Shown one piece after another: positions 45,770 through 55,116 of a stretch of DNA of 64,000 nt. The position numbers and the translations under genes are program-made. Below the pieces are notes generated by a model. That model ran no database searches and was not told the origin of the DNA. It saw only the letters and a program-made list of their open reading frames with translations. How positions within the stretch are numbered: the stretch's first letter is position 1; each line of letters starts with the position of its first letter. The stretch spans positions 1,984,001-2,048,000 of the forward strand of contig NZ_CP076854.1 in the NCBI RefSeq assembly GCF_018987265.1, written 5' to 3'. The stretch comes from Rhizobium sp. WYJ-E13 (GTDB lineage: Bacteria > Pseudomonadota > Alphaproteobacteria > Rhizobiales > Rhizobiaceae).

Positions 45770-48700
45770 TCACGCAGCGACACCATTGGTGTTCTTCTGC
45801 CATGCAAGGCTTGCGTCCGCGACGAGATGGATCTGACCGTTCGTCGTCTCGTAGCTGCTCGTTCCTGATATCGCCGAACCGTCGTCAAATGCCTGAGCAC
45901 CGCCCGGGTTGGGGATCAGGTTGACAAGCTTGATACCCGCCTCGGACATGGTGAGCAGTTCGCCGGCATCGCTGACGCCGTTCTGGTTGCTGTCGCGCCA
46001 GATCCGGAATTCGCTCCAGCGGGCGTCGTTGGCATCGAGAACATTGTCGTGGTTCGTGTCGAAGACGAGACGGAGGCCGTCGAGGTCGGAGATGTCGGAC
46101 GTGCCGTCATTCTCCGGCCACAGTGCAAACGCCAGTTCACGCGCCTGATCGATGATCCCGTCAGGTCCGGCAGAGCCGTCAGCACCGAGGTCGATCGCTA
46201 GGAAGCCGTCGTTCGGACCGATCCAAGCCGTCTGATCCCGGATGCCGTCACCGTCCCAATCAATTGTCAGGGTCGGGTCGGTTGCGGTCAGATCCAATGG
46301 ACGAAGATCGATATGGCCATCGCCGTCGAGGTCAAGTACTACTGGCTTGATTTGGTCTCTGAGCGGTTTTGAGGTGTAGTCTATGTGATTCTTTGACCCA
46401 TTGTCGTAATAGATGTCTCGGTATCGTACTTTGCCATACGGATCATAATTCGTAACAATTCTATTCCAGTTGTATTGCTGTAAATAGTCGTATTCGTTGA
46501 AGCTATAAATCGATTTCTTACTGTCGTCTCTATAATCCGACCAATATTTAAGAGCGCCATTGGAATGGTATGAGTTTACAGTATAACTGTATGGAGCGGT
46601 ATTGTGTGGGTCATAAACATAGACGTCGTATCCACCATCATCGAAGTAATTGTTCTGTTGTGTCGTCGATCCGGTATTGTCATTGATGACCAGGTAATAG
46701 GACCAGGACGCCGCATTCGTTGCGTCATAGACGTAGTAGCGCGTATTCCTATTGTCGTAACGAATCGTCTGATTTGTGAGACGCCCGGCAGCATCATAGG
46801 AATACTCGATATTGGTCCATTCGGTGGTGTTGGCAGGATCATAGTTGACAGCGTAGCGTGTGCCGTTGTCGTTGGTCTGGTCGATGGACGTTGTACGTCC
46901 TGCGGCATCCCAATACTGGGCATAGCGCGACCAGGTAGCCGTATTGGCGGGATCAAGGCTGACGCTGACCTTCGTGCCGTCGTCTTGATACGACGTCGTG
47001 TTGGTCAGGCGATTGCTCGCATCGTAATATTCCTCGATCCGGCTCCAGGTCTGGCTGTTGGTGGCATCGTACTTCACCGCCACGCGGGAGCCGTCATCGT
47101 TGACCTGATTGATGGTTAGCTGCTTGCCGCGGCCATCGAAGGTCTGCGCATAGGTCGCCCAGCTCTGAGTGTTTGCGTTATCGGTAGTGATACGTGATAT
47201 CAGAACACCGAGCGCATTGACCTGATCCACGACCGTCTGCGTTGTCGCACCGCTTGTGTTGAGATCGAGCTTGGTCAGCGTGATCGAACCGTCGATGTGT
47301 TTCACCGAAGTCTCGATATGATCCGCAGTACCGTTATTGTCGGCATCTTTGCTAAGCTTGGTGATCAGCCCGTCGGCACTTGTCGACAGGGTACCCTTGC
47401 CGACGGTTGCGCCGGCCGCCGTGGTTTCGGTCACGACCGTCTCGACGGAACCGTCGATCTGCTGGGTCGACTGCATGACGACCTCGAAGACGCCGTCGCC
47501 GTCATAGTCATAGCGGGTCGTCTTGGTCTTGCCGTCGGCCGAGGTCGTCGTTTCCAGCCGTGCCGCAATCGCCTGCTTCCAGTAGACGCCACCCGACGAC
47601 AGATAGGAGACGTCGCGTGCGGTCGCATTGTTGGCCGTAACACTTGTGGTATTGCCGAAGAGATCCTTCGTCACCGTCTCCGTCTGGTCGACCGTGTTAT
47701 CACCATTGACGTCTCTCGTCGTGGTGGTCTTCTGACCATCCGCCGACCATTCGACCGTCGCGGTGGACGCCACCTTGTTGGTCACGAGGTCGGTATCGGT
47801 CATGACCTGGGTGCGGCCGCCATCGGCGCGGATCGCATCGTTTATGATCCGCTGGCGGTCATTGGTGCCGTTGCCGTCAAAATCCCAGAGGATCGTCGTC
47901 TGGCGACCGTCGGCCGCGACCGTCGTGGTAGACTTGTCGGCAAGCGTGCCGTCCGCCTTGAGATCGGTGATGACGGAGGTCTGGACGCCAGTATTGGCGG
48001 TCGTTACCTGCTGACGCTGATCGACGACGCCGTCACCGTTGATGTCGCGCTCGACAGTGACGCGGGCCTTGTCGGCGCTGGTCAGCGTCACGGTCCTGTC
48101 GGTCAGGACGTTGTTGGCATCCGTTCCGGTGACGGTCACGCGTGTTGCGCCATCGGCAAGCAGCGTCGTTTCGCTCTTCGTGCCCTTGTCGCCGAAGCCC
48201 GGCCGGATATCGGCGGTGCGAACGACATTGCCGGACTTGTCGACTGTCGTCACCGACTTGGAGATCACCGACCCGTCTGCCCTGAGGTTCGTCACCGTGC
48301 GGATCTTCGTGCCATCGGCGTTGAGCGCCGTGACATCGGTGGAGGTCTGCGAATAGGTGCTCGAGCCGGCCGGATCCCATTGCCGGAAGACCGACAGGCC
48401 GTTGGCGCTGGTCGTCGTCACATAGCGGCTGGTGAGCGTGGTCCCGCTCAAGGACTTCACATCCTGGGTGCGCGAACCATCGGCATTCAAGGTCGTCGTA
48501 TCGGTGCTCGACTGATCGACGCTGCCATCGCCACCCTTGTCGAAGTCTCTCTGGATCAGGAGGCCCTTGCCGTCGATAGTTGTCGTCAGCGTATTGGCAA
48601 GCGTCAACCCGCTTGAGCCGGCGACCGATTCCTGGACGACGGTCGTGCGTGCAGCCTTGGTGCTGATCGAGGTCGCAGAAGCGATCCGCTTGTCGACCGT

Positions 48701-51700
48701 GCCATCGCCATTGCCGTCGTAGTCCGCGGTGGTGTTCAGGCCGGTGGCCGACGTCGTCACCGTGGTCGAACTCTTGACTGCGCCGGTCGAGGTGAGATCC
48801 TCGAACATCTGCTGTTTCGAGCCGTTATTGGCGATCGTCTCGGTGATGCGTTGATCGATGACGCCATTGCCGTCGATGTCCCTGGTGGTCGTCTTCAAGA
48901 CACCATGGGCATCGATCGTCGTGATTGTCTTGCTTTCCAGCGATCCATCAGGCTTCAGGTAGGACAGCGTTTCCGTCGTCGTGCCGTTCTGGGCGAGGAC
49001 GATCGTGTCGGTCATCGAACGCTTTGTTGTGCCGCTCGCATCTGCCCAGCTCGTCGATTTGATCTTTCCATCGGCCGAGGTGACCGTCGTCGTCTTCTCG
49101 ACGAGCGCATTGCTGGCGTCGAAGCGGGAGAAGACCTCCGTCGTCGCACCGTTTGCGCCGACAGAGCGCGTGCTCGAGGTTGATTCCTCAAACGTGCCGT
49201 TACCATCGAGATCGGACTTGCTGGTCTTGACGAGGCCGTTGGCAGACACGGTCGAAACCGCGCGGCTGGCGAGAGTGCCGTCAGCCTTATAGGTCTCGAC
49301 CGTGTCGGTCGACAGGCCGTTCGCTGCAACCGAGATCGTTTCCTTGCGATCGATTGCGCCATCGCCATCGATATCGGACGTCGCCTGACCGGTCTTGCCG
49401 TCGGCACTGACCGTTGTGATCGACTTCGCGATCAGGCTCGCGTCAGCAGCGGCGACCGTGTTGGTCTGTGTGATCGAACCGTCGCCATTGAGCGTCTTGG
49501 CCGACAGTGCGCTGCGTTCGAACGTGTTATCACCGTCCGCATCGATGTCGCTGCGGATCTGCAGGCCGTTGGCGCTGGTCACGGTCCGGGTCTGGCTGGA
49601 AAGAGTGCCATTGGCGCTCTTCGTCGTCACCGTCTGTGTCCGAGAGCCTTCGGTTCCGAGCACAGTCGTATCCTGCACTGTAACATCAAAGGTATTGTCG
49701 CCGTTGAGGTCCTGCCGGGTCAGAATCGAGAGGCCGTTGCCACTGGTCTGGACGACCTGCCGGCCCAGCACACTGCCATCGCCGGATTTGACGTAACGGT
49801 TATCCGTCCTTCCGCCGTCGGTGCCAAACGACGTAGTATCCTGGATTATACCGTCTCTTACGCCATCGCCGTTCAGATCGGTATTGCTCTGCCTGATAAG
49901 GCCGGTCGCATCGGTCGTCGTCGTCACTTTGCTGATCAGGGAACCATCGGCCGCCAGATGACTGGTGGCGGAATCGGTGTTGCCGCCGACATATTTGTTG
50001 GCGCTTTCAATCTTGTCATAGAAGCCATCGCCGTTGGCGTCGGTGTTGACTGTGGTATTCCGACGGTTTGCATAGGTGACGGTATAAACCTGACTAAGCA
50101 GCGTGCCGTCGCCACTCGTCGTTGTTACTGTCTCGGTCCGCTTGCCGTCCGCAAGACGGCCGAGCGTATCTGTGATCTTGAGGTCGATGGCGCCGTCACC
50201 GTTGCTGTCGATTGTGGCGGTCTGCGTGAGACTGTCAGCCGAAGTAGTCGTCCGCGTCGAGTTCAACAGCGTTCCGTCGGCGCTTCTGGACTGGACCAGT
50301 TCAGTTTTGCTGCCGTCGGCGTTGGCCGTGGTCACATCGGTGGTCACAAGCTCGAAGGTGCCATCGCCATCTGCATCGATGCTTGTCGTCTTCGACAACC
50401 CATCGGCGGCGGTGAGGACCGTGACCTTGGAAACGAGAGAGCCATCCGCGTTCCTGATGGCAACCGCGTTATTCCGGTAGCCATTGCTGAAAGTACTGAT
50501 CGCAGTAATATGGTCGGCGGCGCCATCGCCGTCGGTATCGGCCGATTCATTAATCGTCTTGCCGTCGGCGCTGCGGGTCGTCACGACCTTGGAGAGAAGG
50601 CTGCCGTCGGCGGCGGACCTCTGGACTGTCTGCGTGACCGAGCCATCAGCTGCGACCACGCTGATATCACTTGCGACAAGATCATAAACGCCGTCGCCCG
50701 TCACATCGGTGGAGGTCATCTTCGATCGTCCGTCGGCGGACGAGCTCGTCAGAGCCTTGCCGCGAAGGGTGCCGTCACCATTATAGACGGATGTGGCGAC
50801 CGAGATGTCACCTCCGGTGCCAACCGTTGTCTGTGCCACCGTCCTGGTGTCGACGTCGCCGTCACCGTCTTCGTCGGCGGATAATGTACTGGTCTTGTTG
50901 TCGGCGCTGGTGACGGTGACATCCCGGCTGAGAAGCTGGCCGGCCGAGCTCTTGTCATCGACAGACTTAGTGCGAGTGCCGTCGCTGCCGATGACAGTCG
51001 TCTCGGTCACGATGTCCTCGACAGTGCCGTTTGCATCCACATCCGTAGACGTGGTCTTCGTCAGGCCGTCGGCGCTGGTCTGGACCGTCATTCTGGTCAG
51101 GACCGTGCCATTGATGCTCAGTTTTTCTGTGGTCGTGGTCGTCGACCCATCGGCATTGCGGACGTAAACCTGTCTTTGATCGTTGGCGCTATCACCATCC
51201 TGATCCACCAACGTCGTCACTTTGCTAGGATCGGCGCTCGTGACGGTGGCTGTCTTGTCAGCTAGCGTGCTGTCGGCGTTGAAGTTCGACACCGTCTTGG
51301 TGATGACGCCGCTGGCAACAGTCGTGACGTTGGTCTGCGAGCGATCAAAAGTCCCGTTGCCGTCATCGTCGAACTTCGTCGAGATGCTCGAACCATCGGC
51401 GCTCGTGGTGATCTGATTGTGGAACGCCAGGCTGCCGTCGACGTTGGAGCCGTAAATATCCTTCGTCGTTGAGCCGTTGGCATTCGAGACCGTCTCCGTA
51501 AGGATTTTGTACTGCGCGTCGTCTGTAGCCAGCAACGCATCGCCGACCGCACCAGTCGTGCCATCGACACGAGTGAAGGTCGTCGTCCCGGTGATTGCGG
51601 AGCCATCGGCAAAGGTCTGGCCGCTGCCAGTCGGCGTCAGGTCGATCGACGTGATGCCGAGGCTCCCAAGCGTCACCAACTGGCCGTTGACGTCCACCCG

Positions 51701-53215
51701 GAACTCGGCCCACCGTGCATCACCGGCATCGAGCTTGCCGTTGCCATTCGTGTCGAACACATGCTTTAGCGCCTCGAGGTCACCAGTCGCTGACGAATCC
51801 CACTCCGTGAACACGAACTCACTCGAGCGGCTGATTTTGCCGTCTCCATCCGCGTCAAGCACAAGAACGCCATCGCCCTGGCCGGCCCAAGCCGTCTGTT
51901 GCTGAAAACCGTTGCCGCTGAAATCAACGAAGCGTGCTGATGAGAACACCGGGTCTATGTCCAGCCCATTTTGGTTTAGATCTAATAGAACGGGAACCCA
52001 GGCTCCAGACCCCAGTGAATCACGCATGCTCCCCGGGTTGTTTCCCTTGTTCGGATTCGTGCCGTTGCTCGTTCCTCGCGGGCCTTTTGGACTTGAGGGA
52101 CCGTTGGGATTGACTGCGCCTCGGCCGGAGTTGCCACTCGTCTGGCCCCAGCCAAGACCAGAAGCGCCTCGCCCTCGATCGCCTTCATCGGCATTTTGCC
52201 AGTTGCTATATCTATTTGCGTTGTCGCGCGGAGCCTCAGGCCGCGGTGTCGGCGTAACCGTGTATGCACGAGGCGTCGGTGTCGGCGTGAATCCAGACGG
52301 CCTCGGCGTTGGCGTAATATTGTATCCGCTCCCTGGCGAATTATAGCTGGAAGGATATCCGCCCAAATAGCCGCTGCCAGGCCCGCTGCCAAAATTGTTA
52401 AAGCGACCAGATCGGTCATTCGAGTCGAAATTAAACGGAGAAGAAAAGTCGAGTGGACTAATTGGGGTGAGGGGACTAACCGGTGCGACGGGGGCCGGAG
52501 CCCTCAGAGGGTTAATATTGGTCGGGGTAAAGTTGATTGGGTTGACGGGAGGCGCCGTCGGCGAAATGCCAGTAGGATTTGTCCGCTCAAAAAGCTTGTT
52601 TTCCTGAAGCCATTCAGCCTCGCCCGCATTCGCCTCATCGGCATCGAAATAATTCAACGCAAACTCGAGCGGAAGTCCCACTCCATACAAGGCGAACTTG
52701 CCCAGACGTCCCCAGGGTACCTTCGTTGCCACGGTCTCCCCCCCCGCAACTGCGGTATCCACGGCGCCAGCCGCAAGTTCTAGCAATCGTTGATATGCGG
52801 TAGAATTGGCAAAGAACTCTTTGTTTACCGCACTTGCAGCGAGTCTCGCCCCTTTTTTTGTCACATCGAGTGACCATAAATTGTTAGTGAATAGATTTTG
52901 ACGAGTTAGGGCTGCCCCTATTTCGGACTGCAGGTCGCCCAGAGCTTCGATTACAGCTTTCGTTAAAGTTTCAGATGACCCCCTCGCCATCAGTCTATTT
53001 AAATCGCGGGCAACGTCCTTCAGTGGATCCATGTATGAACGAAGATGCCCTCCCGTATGAGGGGACATTCCGAACAAATTTGCCAAGCCTTCCGTGTTTG
53101 GGAGTTCCAGCAAATTTGCTGCCGCGTCTTTTGCTATGCCAAGGCCGTTAAAAAGAGCGGGATATCTATCGAACACGCTCTGCGGAATAAGGTGGTGAAT
53201 GTCCCAATCGCTCAT
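45770..53215 (-). CDS. Giant calcium-repeat type I secretion substrate with N-terminal AHH-type nuclease domain (predicted polymorphic toxin)
   Basis: 2,481 residues. The N-terminus (about 1-80) reads SDWDIHHLIPQSVFDRYP, then LLELPNTEGLANLFGMSPHT and GGHLRSYMDPLKDVARDLNR. The HH motif with a downstream HTxxH pair matches the AHH branch of HNH/Endo VII nucleases. After a helical region comes a Pro/Gly-rich linker (about 225-400). An EF-hand-rich domain (about 400-565), some 25 repeats of about 55 residues each carrying a DxDGDGxxD-like loop, aromatic YD-type repeats (about 2025-2280) and a second copy of the EF-hand domain (about 2285-2481) follow. No N-terminal signal; the C-terminus should carry the type I signal. 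Export by the adjacent ABC/HlyD pair is strongly implied by position. Toxicity is an inference. Confidence 0.85.
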   Translation of the reverse strand: MSDWDIHHLIPQSVFDRYPALFNGLGIAKDAAANLLELPNTEGLANLFGMSPHTGGHLRSYMDPLKDVARDLNRLMARGSSETLTKAVIEALGDLQSEIGAALTRQNLFTNNLWSLDVTKKGARLAASAVNKEFFANSTAYQRLLELAAGAVDTAVAGGETVATKVPWGRLGKFALYGVGLPLEFALNYFDADEANAGEAEWLQENKLFERTNPTGISPTAPPVNPINFTPTNINPLRAPAPVAPVSPLTPISPLDFSSPFNFDSNDRSGRFNNFGSGPGSGYLGGYPSSYNSPGSGYNITPTPRPSGFTPTPTPRAYTVTPTPRPEAPRDNANRYSNWQNADEGDRGRGASGLGWGQTSGNSGRGAVNPNGPSSPKGPRGTSNGTNPNKGNNPGSMRDSLGSGAWVPVLLDLNQNGLDIDPVFSSARFVDFSGNGFQQQTAWAGQGDGVLVLDADGDGKISRSSEFVFTEWDSSATGDLEALKHVFDTNGNGKLDAGDARWAEFRVDVNGQLVTLGSLGITSIDLTPTGSGQTFADGSAITGTTTFTRVDGTTGAVGDALLATDDAQYKILTETVSNANGSTTKDIYGSNVDGSLAFHNQITTSADGSSISTKFDDDGNGTFDRSQTNVTTVASGVITKTVSNFNADSTLADKTATVTSADPSKVTTLVDQDGDSANDQRQVYVRNADGSTTTTTEKLSINGTVLTRMTVQTSADGLTKTTSTDVDANGTVEDIVTETTVIGSDGTRTKSVDDKSSAGQLLSRDVTVTSADNKTSTLSADEDGDGDVDTRTVAQTTVGTGGDISVATSVYNGDGTLRGKALTSSSADGRSKMTSTDVTGDGVYDLVASDISVVAADGSVTQTVQRSAADGSLLSKVVTTRSADGKTINESADTDGDGAADHITAISTFSNGYRNNAVAIRNADGSLVSKVTVLTAADGLSKTTSIDADGDGTFELVTTDVTTANADGSKTELVQSRSADGTLLNSTRTTTSADSLTQTATIDSNGDGAIDLKITDTLGRLADGKRTETVTTTSGDGTLLSQVYTVTYANRRNTTVNTDANGDGFYDKIESANKYVGGNTDSATSHLAADGSLISKVTTTTDATGLIRQSNTDLNGDGVRDGIIQDTTSFGTDGGRTDNRYVKSGDGSVLGRQVVQTSGNGLSILTRQDLNGDNTFDVTVQDTTVLGTEGSRTQTVTTKSANGTLSSQTRTVTSANGLQIRSDIDADGDNTFERSALSAKTLNGDGSITQTNTVAAADASLIAKSITTVSADGKTGQATSDIDGDGAIDRKETISVAANGLSTDTVETYKADGTLASRAVSTVSANGLVKTSKSDLDGNGTFEESTSSTRSVGANGATTEVFSRFDASNALVEKTTTVTSADGKIKSTSWADASGTTKRSMTDTIVLAQNGTTTETLSYLKPDGSLESKTITTIDAHGVLKTTTRDIDGNGVIDQRITETIANNGSKQQMFEDLTSTGAVKSSTTVTTSATGLNTTADYDGNGDGTVDKRIASATSISTKAARTTVVQESVAGSSGLTLANTLTTTIDGKGLLIQRDFDKGGDGSVDQSSTDTTTLNADGSRTQDVKSLSGTTLTSRYVTTTSANGLSVFRQWDPAGSSTYSQTSTDVTALNADGTKIRTVTNLRADGSVISKSVTTVDKSGNVVRTADIRPGFGDKGTKSETTLLADGATRVTVTGTDANNVLTDRTVTLTSADKARVTVERDINGDGVVDQRQQVTTANTGVQTSVITDLKADGTLADKSTTTVAADGRQTTILWDFDGNGTNDRQRIINDAIRADGGRTQVMTDTDLVTNKVASTATVEWSADGQKTTTTRDVNGDNTVDQTETVTKDLFGNTTSVTANNATARDVSYLSSGGVYWKQAIAARLETTTSADGKTKTTRYDYDGDGVFEVVMQSTQQIDGSVETVVTETTAAGATVGKGTLSTSADGLITKLSKDADNNGTADHIETSVKHIDGSITLTKLDLNTSGATTQTVVDQVNALGVLISRITTDNANTQSWATYAQTFDGRGKQLTINQVNDDGSRVAVKYDATNSQTWSRIEEYYDASNRLTNTTSYQDDGTKVSVSLDPANTATWSRYAQYWDAAGRTTSIDQTNDNGTRYAVNYDPANTTEWTNIEYSYDAAGRLTNQTIRYDNRNTRYYVYDATNAASWSYYLVINDNTGSTTQQNNYFDDGGYDVYVYDPHNTAPYSYTVNSYHSNGALKYWSDYRDDSKKSIYSFNEYDYLQQYNWNRIVTNYDPYGKVRYRDIYYDNGSKNHIDYTSKPLRDQIKPVVLDLDGDGHIDLRPLDLTATDPTLTIDWDGDGIRDQTAWIGPNDGFLAIDLGADGSAGPDGIIDQARELAFALWPENDGTSDISDLDGLRLVFDTNHDNVLDANDARWSEFRIWRDSNQNGVSDAGELLTMSEAGIKLVNLIPNPGGAQAFDDGSAISGTSSYETTNGQIHLVADASLAWQKNTNGVAA
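46380..47180 (-). repeat. YD-type aromatic repeat block in the giant protein
   Basis: Roughly six units of about 38 residues, such as WSRIEEYYDASNRLTNTTSY and WSRYAQYWDAAGRTTSIDQT, each with a DDGT/DNGT turn and a VxYDxxN tail. Similar to repeats in other rhizobial secreted giants and loosely to RHS/YD repeats, but without an RHS core. Nucleotide identity between units is modest. Bases here are more AT-rich than the flanking repeats. Confidence 0.7.
47200..51470 (-). repeat. About 25 calcium-loop repeats of about 55 residues
   Basis: Each unit has a D-x-[DN]-G-[DN]-G-x-x-[DE] loop, then TxT strands, an [AN]DGS[LV] turn and a [ST]ADG[LK] end. Several late units have degenerate loops (for example DPAGSSTYSQ and IRPGFGDKGT). 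The spacing is regular, consistent with a rod that folds on binding extracellular calcium after export in an unfolded state. Confidence 0.85.
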
Positions 53216-53226
53216 GAAATTTTCCG

Positions 53227-53874
53227 TTATAATTTGTGTAAAAAGCCAACCTGTTGGAAAGAAGTACCTTTAATACCCCTGTCTTTGCACATGTCCTTGA
53301 GCGATTGATCGCAAAATATTGAGCCAGCATCTTCAACCAAGCGAAACAAGTGTGCGCCTTTAAGGACAGCCGGCAAAAAACACCAGTCCGCTCCGCCCGA
53401 TATCATATAGCCACCCCATTGAGTGACGCGAATTAGAGGGGAATTCTCGACATCCACCGCCTTACGGTATGAATCAACAACGCTGCACAGCCAGATTTTC
53501 GGGCCGGTCTTTCCGTTCGAAAACTCGGTCTCGCAAAGCAGGTAATCACATGAATTTGGAGCGAAACCCTCAAGCAAGCTCTTCATTTTGTCTGAGATGA
53601 AAAGGAAATACTCCACAGCATAAATGTCTTGCACTTTCCGCTTTGGATCAAAGATCAGCTTTGGCGTTTCGGCATAGTCGGGTATTCGCCACGGGCCGCC
53701 GGGCGAGTCGAGCATGCTATCCGGCCAAGGAGCGCCCAAGCGATCAAGGCCGAGGCCGCCACTATCTGGCTGCAGCCTGTCCAGATTTGCAAATTCCCAG
53801 CCGTAATTCCCATCTGAGTCAAGTATATAGATTTTTTGAGGCTTCGCTTTGGATCCACTCACACTTTCCCCCAC
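53227..53874 (-). CDS. Imm11/DUF1629-like protein, predicted immunity protein
   Basis: 215 residues from a GTG at 53874 (a second GTG at 53862 is possible). The C-terminal half resembles Imm11 (DUF1629): VEYFLFISDKMKSLLEGF, then KGAHLFRLVEDAGSIFCDQS and LKDMCKDRGIKGTSFQQV. Family members are immunity proteins in polymorphic toxin loci. It ends 11 bp before the AHH giant's ATG and starts one base after the preceding stop, so it is translationally linked to its presumed toxin. Cytoplasmic, no signal. Confidence 0.7.
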   Translation of the reverse strand: MGESVSGSKAKPQKIYILDSDGNYGWEFANLDRLQPDSGGLGLDRLGAPWPDSMLDSPGGPWRIPDYAETPKLIFDPKRKVQDIYAVEYFLFISDKMKSLLEGFAPNSCDYLLCETEFSNGKTGPKIWLCSVVDSYRKAVDVENSPLIRVTQWGGYMISGGADWCFLPAVLKGAHLFRLVEDAGSIFCDQSLKDMCKDRGIKGTSFQQVGFLHKL

Positions 53875-53875
53875 G

Positions 53876-54679
53876 TTATTTTTGAAAGTACAGGCTGAAC
53901 ACTTGGCTTTCGCGGATCAGTGATTTCTCGATTTTTACGAGAATTTTTTGCTGATCCGATCCTATTGTATCGCCATCCGCGATGCTTGGTCGGTACTCGA
54001 TCAAATACGCTGCGAACGCAAACATGAATTCATGCAAGCCTTGAATAGAGCCAGGATAGCCTCGCGCTTCGATCTCCCTTAAACCGAAGTTGCCCAAACC
54101 TTCCGTCGTGCAAAAGATTGAAGGCAGCGGAAACCGCGACTCCTCCTCTTTCGCAAAGTAGCAGGAAACAAAAAGCGGAACGGCGATCTCGTCATTCTTC
54201 GCAAGCACCGACAGGACCATTGGCGTCGGCAGCAACGTCCCTGAGGACGGATAGCCGACGCCGATCACGGAAGGGACGCCTGCCAGGATCAACTGCAACA
54301 TCCTTTGCAGGGCTAAAGCTTTTTGTTTTGCGCCATTCCCGCCGAAAATAGTGACGATGATATGGGATCGGTGTTGGCTGACTTCTTTCCAGGCAGTCGG
54401 CCAGTACCAAGCATTTCTGATTTCCGGGTCAGTTTCACCTAAAGGAGCCTTAACATCCATGAACATTAGACTGCCGCTCAAATCGCTATCATGGAAGACG
54501 AAAAGTGGCTTGTTCTCGTCGCTTTCCGAAATATCGATGCCCGAGTCGGGCCGGCTTTGCTGCAACGCATGGGAAATAGGCGAAAGGCATCGCGAATCAC
54601 CATCCCTCATGAATACGATCGCGATCATCGCTTCCGAACTGGACGCGGATTCACTCGGGGATGACACTGGAAAGCTCAT
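53876..54679 (-). CDS. DUF4261-like protein, first gene of the toxin operon
   Basis: 267 residues from ATG 54679 (AGGA eight bases upstream); a GTG at 54733 would add 18 residues. The features SQHRSHIIVTIFGGNGAKQK, LQLILAGVPSVIGVGYPSS and EGLGNFGLREIEARGYP fit DUF4261. It ends one base before the Imm11-like gene. Function unknown; as the first gene of a toxin-immunity operon it might be a second immunity protein or an adaptor. Lower GC than the repeat region. Confidence 0.6.
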   Translation of the reverse strand: MSFPVSSPSESASSSEAMIAIVFMRDGDSRCLSPISHALQQSRPDSGIDISESDENKPLFVFHDSDLSGSLMFMDVKAPLGETDPEIRNAWYWPTAWKEVSQHRSHIIVTIFGGNGAKQKALALQRMLQLILAGVPSVIGVGYPSSGTLLPTPMVLSVLAKNDEIAVPLFVSCYFAKEEESRFPLPSIFCTTEGLGNFGLREIEARGYPGSIQGLHEFMFAFAAYLIEYRPSIADGDTIGSDQQKILVKIEKSLIRESQVFSLYFQK

Positions 54680-55099
54680 TTGAGGGTCCTGCAAATTAGT
54701 GCGCAAGGTGAAGTACCTTAATAGATCCACCAATTGGTAGCACGGTTGAGAGTGAATACGTACCCAACTCGTACACGAAGCACGTCAACCCCTCACATCA
54801 GAAGAAAAGAAATGAGAATTTGATCAGCAGCCCTAAACAGATTAGAACTACCTTTATATTAAGTAAATTTCAACTTAACGGAGAGATATTTCCTCTCATA
54901 TCGGTTGTCAATAGTGCCACTTAATGTCGTGCCTTTTCTTGAGTCGATACTCTTAGGTCGCCCGACAGTAGATTTGCTTTATGAGCCTGACCGAAAAAGA
55001 GTTGAGTGAAATCAGTCATTTGTGATTCTGTCTGTTTGCTTAGGACGAACGGAAACCACATGGGTTGAACTGATTTCACCCGTCGGCAATATGCCCGAC
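54680..55099. promoter_or_regulatory. AT-rich promoter region of the toxin operon
   Basis: No gene. The 54780-54960 segment is the most AT-rich of the window and includes the inverted repeat TTAAGT-N8-ACTTAA (54859-54878), a candidate operator. The toxin operon reads leftward from here. No further hairpin or start site can be defined by eye. Confidence 0.4.
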
Positions 55100-55116
55100 G
55101 CGCGAGCCGCCATGCA

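Noticed and set aside
47297..48616. 439-codon plus-strand frame
   Set aside because: Antisense to the calcium-repeat array; its apparent repeats are the mirror of the real ones.
46380..51470. Possible CRISPR or tandem DNA repeat array
   Set aside because: The periodicity is at the protein level (about 55 and 38 residues) with variable DNA; there are no constant short repeats separated by unique spacers.
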